Source: Wandonia sp964447015 (GTDB taxonomy: Bacteria; Bacteroidota; Bacteroidia; Flavobacteriales_D; Crocinitomicaceae). Taken from it: a DNA stretch of 8,067 nucleotides. The stretch is from positions 1 to 8,067 of the forward strand of contig CAYUQU010000120.1 in the NCBI GenBank assembly GCA_964447015.1, read 5' to 3'. Below, in pieces: positions 5,398-8,067 of the stretch. A program made the position numbers and the translations under genes. Below the pieces are notes generated by a model. That model saw nothing but the letters and a program-made list of their open reading frames with translations, ran no database searches and was not told the DNA's origin. Position 1 is the first letter of the stretch, and each line of letters starts with the position of its first letter.

Positions 5398-6594
5398 ATG
5401 GAGTATTTACAAGAAAAATTCAGGCAAAAAATCGCGCAAACATCTGTTGATTTTGTACGTTCACTGATTGACGACATCCATTGGAAAGCACGTCTAATCG
5501 GTATTAAAGGACAACGCGGTGTCGGAAAAACGACTTTAATGCTTCAATACATCAAATTGAATTTAGCTGACAAGCTCGATGAAACATTATACATCAGTTT
5601 AGACAACTTATGGTTTAGCAACAATTCATTACCAGAACTGATTGATGAATTTGTAAAAAAAGGAGGTAACTACCTCTTTATTGACGAAGTGCACAAATAC
5701 CCGAATTGGGCGCAGATTCTCAAAAACACGTATGATGATTATCCCAAATTAAAAATCGTTTTCACTGGATCATCCCTCCTTGAAATATTAAATGCACGCG
5801 CGGATTTAAGTCGAAGAGCTGTGGTGTACACTATGCAAGGATTCTCTTTTCGGGAATATTTGGAGATGGAAACAGGTCAGAAGTTTCAACGTCTTACGCT
5901 CGAGCATATTCTAAAAAACCATGAGAAAGAAGCGGTGAAAATTAATGAAAAAATTAGACCTTTTCAATATTTCGGACCATATCTGAAGCATGGGTATTAT
6001 CCGTTTCACAGAGAAGACCCTGCACTTTTCACCATGCGCCTTGAGGAAGTGATTAATATGATGCTCGAAATCGAACTGCCACAACTCAGGCAAATCGACA
6101 TAGCATACATTCACAAAATCAAGCAACTACTCGTGATTATTGCAGAATCCGTTCCGTTCATTCCCAATGTATCAAAAATCAGTGACAAAATCGGATTGAA
6201 TCGCGGAACCCTTTTGGGCTATTTCCATTATTTACAAGAAGTCGGACTGACGCACAATCTATTCAAAGAAACCACAGGAATCAGTTTGCTGCAAAAACCC
6301 GCAAAATTGTATTTAGACAATCCCAATCTCATTTTTGTGCTTTCTAACTCCAACCACAATATCGGCAATCTACGCGAAACATTTTTTGCCAACCAATTGC
6401 GCTACAAACACGCGCTCACAACACACCCCACCGCCGATTTTGTAGCTGACAACAAATACACCTTCGAAATTGGCGGCACGAAAAAACGAAAAACACAAAT
6501 AGCTGACCTCAAAGACGCCTATTTAGTAGCCGACAATATTGAGTATGGTAGTCATAATAAAATTCCAATTTGGCTGTTTGGGTTTTTGTATTGA
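5398..6594 (+). CDS. AAA_14/DUF4143 family ATPase
   Basis: This 398-residue protein belongs to the common prokaryotic AAA_14 plus DUF4143 class. Walker A is GQRGVGKTT (38-46), Walker B YLFIDEVHK (92-100), and sensor-like VFTGSSLLEI (121-130) precedes DLSRRAVVYTMQGFSFREYLEM (136-157), the family's typical stretch. A winged-helix-like region (about 250-290; SDKIGLNRGTLLGYFHYLQEVGL) leads to the C-terminal DUF4143 part. There KLYLDNPNLIF (303-313), the restriction-nuclease-like DFVADNKYTFEIGGTKK (347-363) and a final IWLFGFLY are seen. The Asp, Glu and Lys of the last motif resemble a PD-(D/E)XK core; whether it cleaves anything is unknown. The length is normal for the family. ATG 5398 is chosen over TTG 5377 because the latter lies within the promoter. 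The gene stands alone between unrelated genes. Confidence 0.9.
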   Translation: MEYLQEKFRQKIAQTSVDFVRSLIDDIHWKARLIGIKGQRGVGKTTLMLQYIKLNLADKLDETLYISLDNLWFSNNSLPELIDEFVKKGGNYLFIDEVHKYPNWAQILKNTYDDYPKLKIVFTGSSLLEILNARADLSRRAVVYTMQGFSFREYLEMETGQKFQRLTLEHILKNHEKEAVKINEKIRPFQYFGPYLKHGYYPFHREDPALFTMRLEEVINMMLEIELPQLRQIDIAYIHKIKQLLVIIAESVPFIPNVSKISDKIGLNRGTLLGYFHYLQEVGLTHNLFKETTGISLLQKPAKLYLDNPNLIFVLSNSNHNIGNLRETFFANQLRYKHALTTHPTADFVADNKYTFEIGGTKKRKTQIADLKDAYLVADNIEYGSHNKIPIWLFGFLY

Positions 6595-6747
6595 TGGTGT
6601 GCCTAAAATACTTAAAACCATTTATAATATGGGACATTTTATAGCCCATGATTAAAATCAAGGGCAATAAAAATGATTCAACATCAATTTACCGTCCACC
6701 ACTCCAAAAATTCCAATCTCTTTCACTATTTTTACCGCATGGTTGAG

Positions 6748-8067
6748 ATGAAAGAATTACTACACGCCACTTTTCCTGATGTACAGAAGGATGAATGGCT
6801 CAAGCAATTGGAGAAAGACCTGAAAGGGACAGCAATACAGGACGCTTTGGAATTCAACGACCCTGTTGAAGAAATAGCGTTCAAGTCGCATTTTCACTGG
6901 TCAGAAGCGGAAGAGCAAGCAACACAAACTTCGGCATTCAGTTCCACACGTTCATTTAAAGACAATAACGACTGGGTAATTTACCAGGAAATTAGTACTC
7001 CTGATTCCAAAAAAGCAAATCAAACCGCATTGGATAATCTGATGATGGGATGTAGTGGAATTGGATTCGGTCATACTACTGATTTGGCAACTCGTTTGAA
7101 AGACATTGCGACAGAATTTATTTACACGGATTTTAAGGTAAATAACCTGTCCGAGGTCAATGAGGTTTTGGCAATACTTCCAGAAAAAAAGGATACAACT
7201 TTGAGTTGTGACCCGCTAACCCATGGAAATCAAGACGAAATTACAGCGATATATAGCACAACGAAATCAGTAAACGGACTTCGTACATTTGAAATTGACA
7301 ACGCGGTGTTTGCTTCGGCAGGAGCGAACAATGTGCAACAATTGGCTATCGCTTGTAGTCAGGTGAAAGCTTATTTCGAATTATTGACCGAAGCAGGAGA
7401 AGATCCCAATCAGGTTGCGGATAAACTGCAACTAAAAGTTGGAATCGGAGCAAATTACTTGTTTGAAATCGCAAAATTCCGCGCGCTTCGTTTATTAATC
7501 GACAATATTCTTGAAGCTTACGGAGTTGCCGCTGGAAAAGGAATTCGCATCAAAGCACAAAGCGTTTTTGTCAACAAATCTTTGGAAGATCCTTATACCA
7601 ACTTGTTGCGTTTGACTACAGAAGGAATGTCCGCAGCAATTGGCGGTGCAGATATTTTGCATTTGCAACCGTATGATGCATGGTCAACTGAAGGAGCATC
7701 GTCTTTTGCATATAGAATGTCAAATAACATTTCGAATATTCTGAAAGAAGAATCGTTCCTTAACCAAGTAACAGATGCCGCTGGAGGAACGTATGCCATA
7801 GAAAAAGCCACTGACATTCTCTCCGAAAATGCGTGGACACTTTTTCAAACCATCGAATCAAAAGGTGGATTTAAATCGGCTTCATCTTTTATAGCTTCAG
7901 AAATAGAACGCATCGCACAAAAGCGCATCGAAATGATGCAAAACAAACAAACAAAACTCATCGGAATCAATATTTTCCCCAATCCGGATCAGACTTCATT
8001 GAAGTGGGATGTTCCGAATGTTCATATTGTCAAACCATTGATTTTAGAACTACACAAAGAAGGAGGT
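6748..8067 (+). CDS. mutA: Methylmalonyl-CoA mutase small (beta) subunit, 3' end outside the window
   Basis: There are 440 residues with no stop before the window ends. MKELLHATFPDVQKDEWLKQ (1-20) followed by LEKDLKG is the usual N-terminus of mutase subunits. TLSCDPLTHG (151-160), FVNKSLEDPYTNLLRLTTEG (274-293), MSAAIGGADILHLQPYDA (294-311) and QVTDAAGGTYAIE (340-352) are conserved blocks of the mutase TIM-barrel domain. The small subunit pairs with the AdoCbl-binding large subunit (MutB) to interconvert methylmalonyl-CoA and succinyl-CoA in propionate metabolism. In the heterodimer it is the non-catalytic partner. Flavobacterial small subunits are about 450-460 residues, so most of the gene is present; mutB would be expected just downstream. 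ATG 6748 matches the family start; ATG 6739 is equally possible, and 6673 would add a non-family extension. Confidence 0.9.
   Translation, partial: MKELLHATFPDVQKDEWLKQLEKDLKGTAIQDALEFNDPVEEIAFKSHFHWSEAEEQATQTSAFSSTRSFKDNNDWVIYQEISTPDSKKANQTALDNLMMGCSGIGFGHTTDLATRLKDIATEFIYTDFKVNNLSEVNEVLAILPEKKDTTLSCDPLTHGNQDEITAIYSTTKSVNGLRTFEIDNAVFASAGANNVQQLAIACSQVKAYFELLTEAGEDPNQVADKLQLKVGIGANYLFEIAKFRALRLLIDNILEAYGVAAGKGIRIKAQSVFVNKSLEDPYTNLLRLTTEGMSAAIGGADILHLQPYDAWSTEGASSFAYRMSNNISNILKEESFLNQVTDAAGGTYAIEKATDILSENAWTLFQTIESKGGFKSASSFIASEIERIAQKRIEMMQNKQTKLIGINIFPNPDQTSLKWDVPNVHIVKPLILELHKEGG

Noticed and set aside
5911..6126. Minus-strand open frame within the ATPase gene
   Set aside because: It is a shadow of a clear coding region with no family features. 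The same holds for minus-strand frames within the MFS and mutA genes.
6629..6649. Short hairpin ATGGG/CCCAT after the ATPase gene as a terminator
   Set aside because: It has only five pairs and no following T-tract; likely chance.
6673..6747. Upstream ATG 6673 as start of mutA
   Set aside because: It would add about 25 residues unlike the family N-terminus; ATG 6748 or 6739 fits.

Overview
The window looks like chromosomal DNA from a Bacteroidota bacterium, most likely a Flavobacteriales/Crocinitomicaceae-type organism. The evidence is low GC, near absence of Shine-Dalgarno sequences before starts, two promoter-like sites fitting the Bacteroidota form (TTTG, about 19-20 nt, TAnnTTTG), and gene families typical of the phylum: an LTA-synthase-like membrane sulfatase, a small GIY-YIG protein, an AAA/DUF4143 ATPase and a separate small subunit of methylmalonyl-CoA mutase. 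The assignment rests on recognition, not on a search.

Layout. (1) 2-2512, plus strand: a tight operon with 1-2 nt gaps, holding a 5'-truncated LtaS-type phosphoglycerol/phosphoethanolamine transferase-like protein, a diacylglycerol kinase-family lipid kinase and a DUF1569/DinB-like protein. The first two could work together, since head-group transfer from a phospholipid leaves diacylglycerol, which a DAG kinase can re-phosphorylate. (2) 2528-3312: the unusual part. Two copies of a structured non-coding element of about 205-218 bp in the same orientation bracket a minus-strand gene for a 98-residue GIY-YIG nuclease-like protein and its promoter. Each element has a 69-nt core (67/69 identical between copies) containing two short hairpins, flanked by two long hairpin arms. 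All four arms have a paired base, an 8- or 11-bp perfect inner stem and a 33-35-nt AT-rich loop. Arm sequences differ but pairing is preserved. (3) 3354-5290, plus strand: an EI24/CysZ-like membrane protein and an MFS transporter separated by 5 nt. (4) 5398-6594: a stand-alone AAA_14/DUF4143 ATPase with its own promoter-like site. (5) 6748-8067: the methylmalonyl-CoA mutase small subunit, still open at the window end.

Most protein genes here are recognisable families. The part that no standard family explains is the pair of multi-hairpin elements around the GIY-YIG gene. I read it as a candidate repeat/GIY-YIG mobile or co-evolving unit, or alternatively a structured RNA present in two copies. 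I do not recognise the element as a named family.
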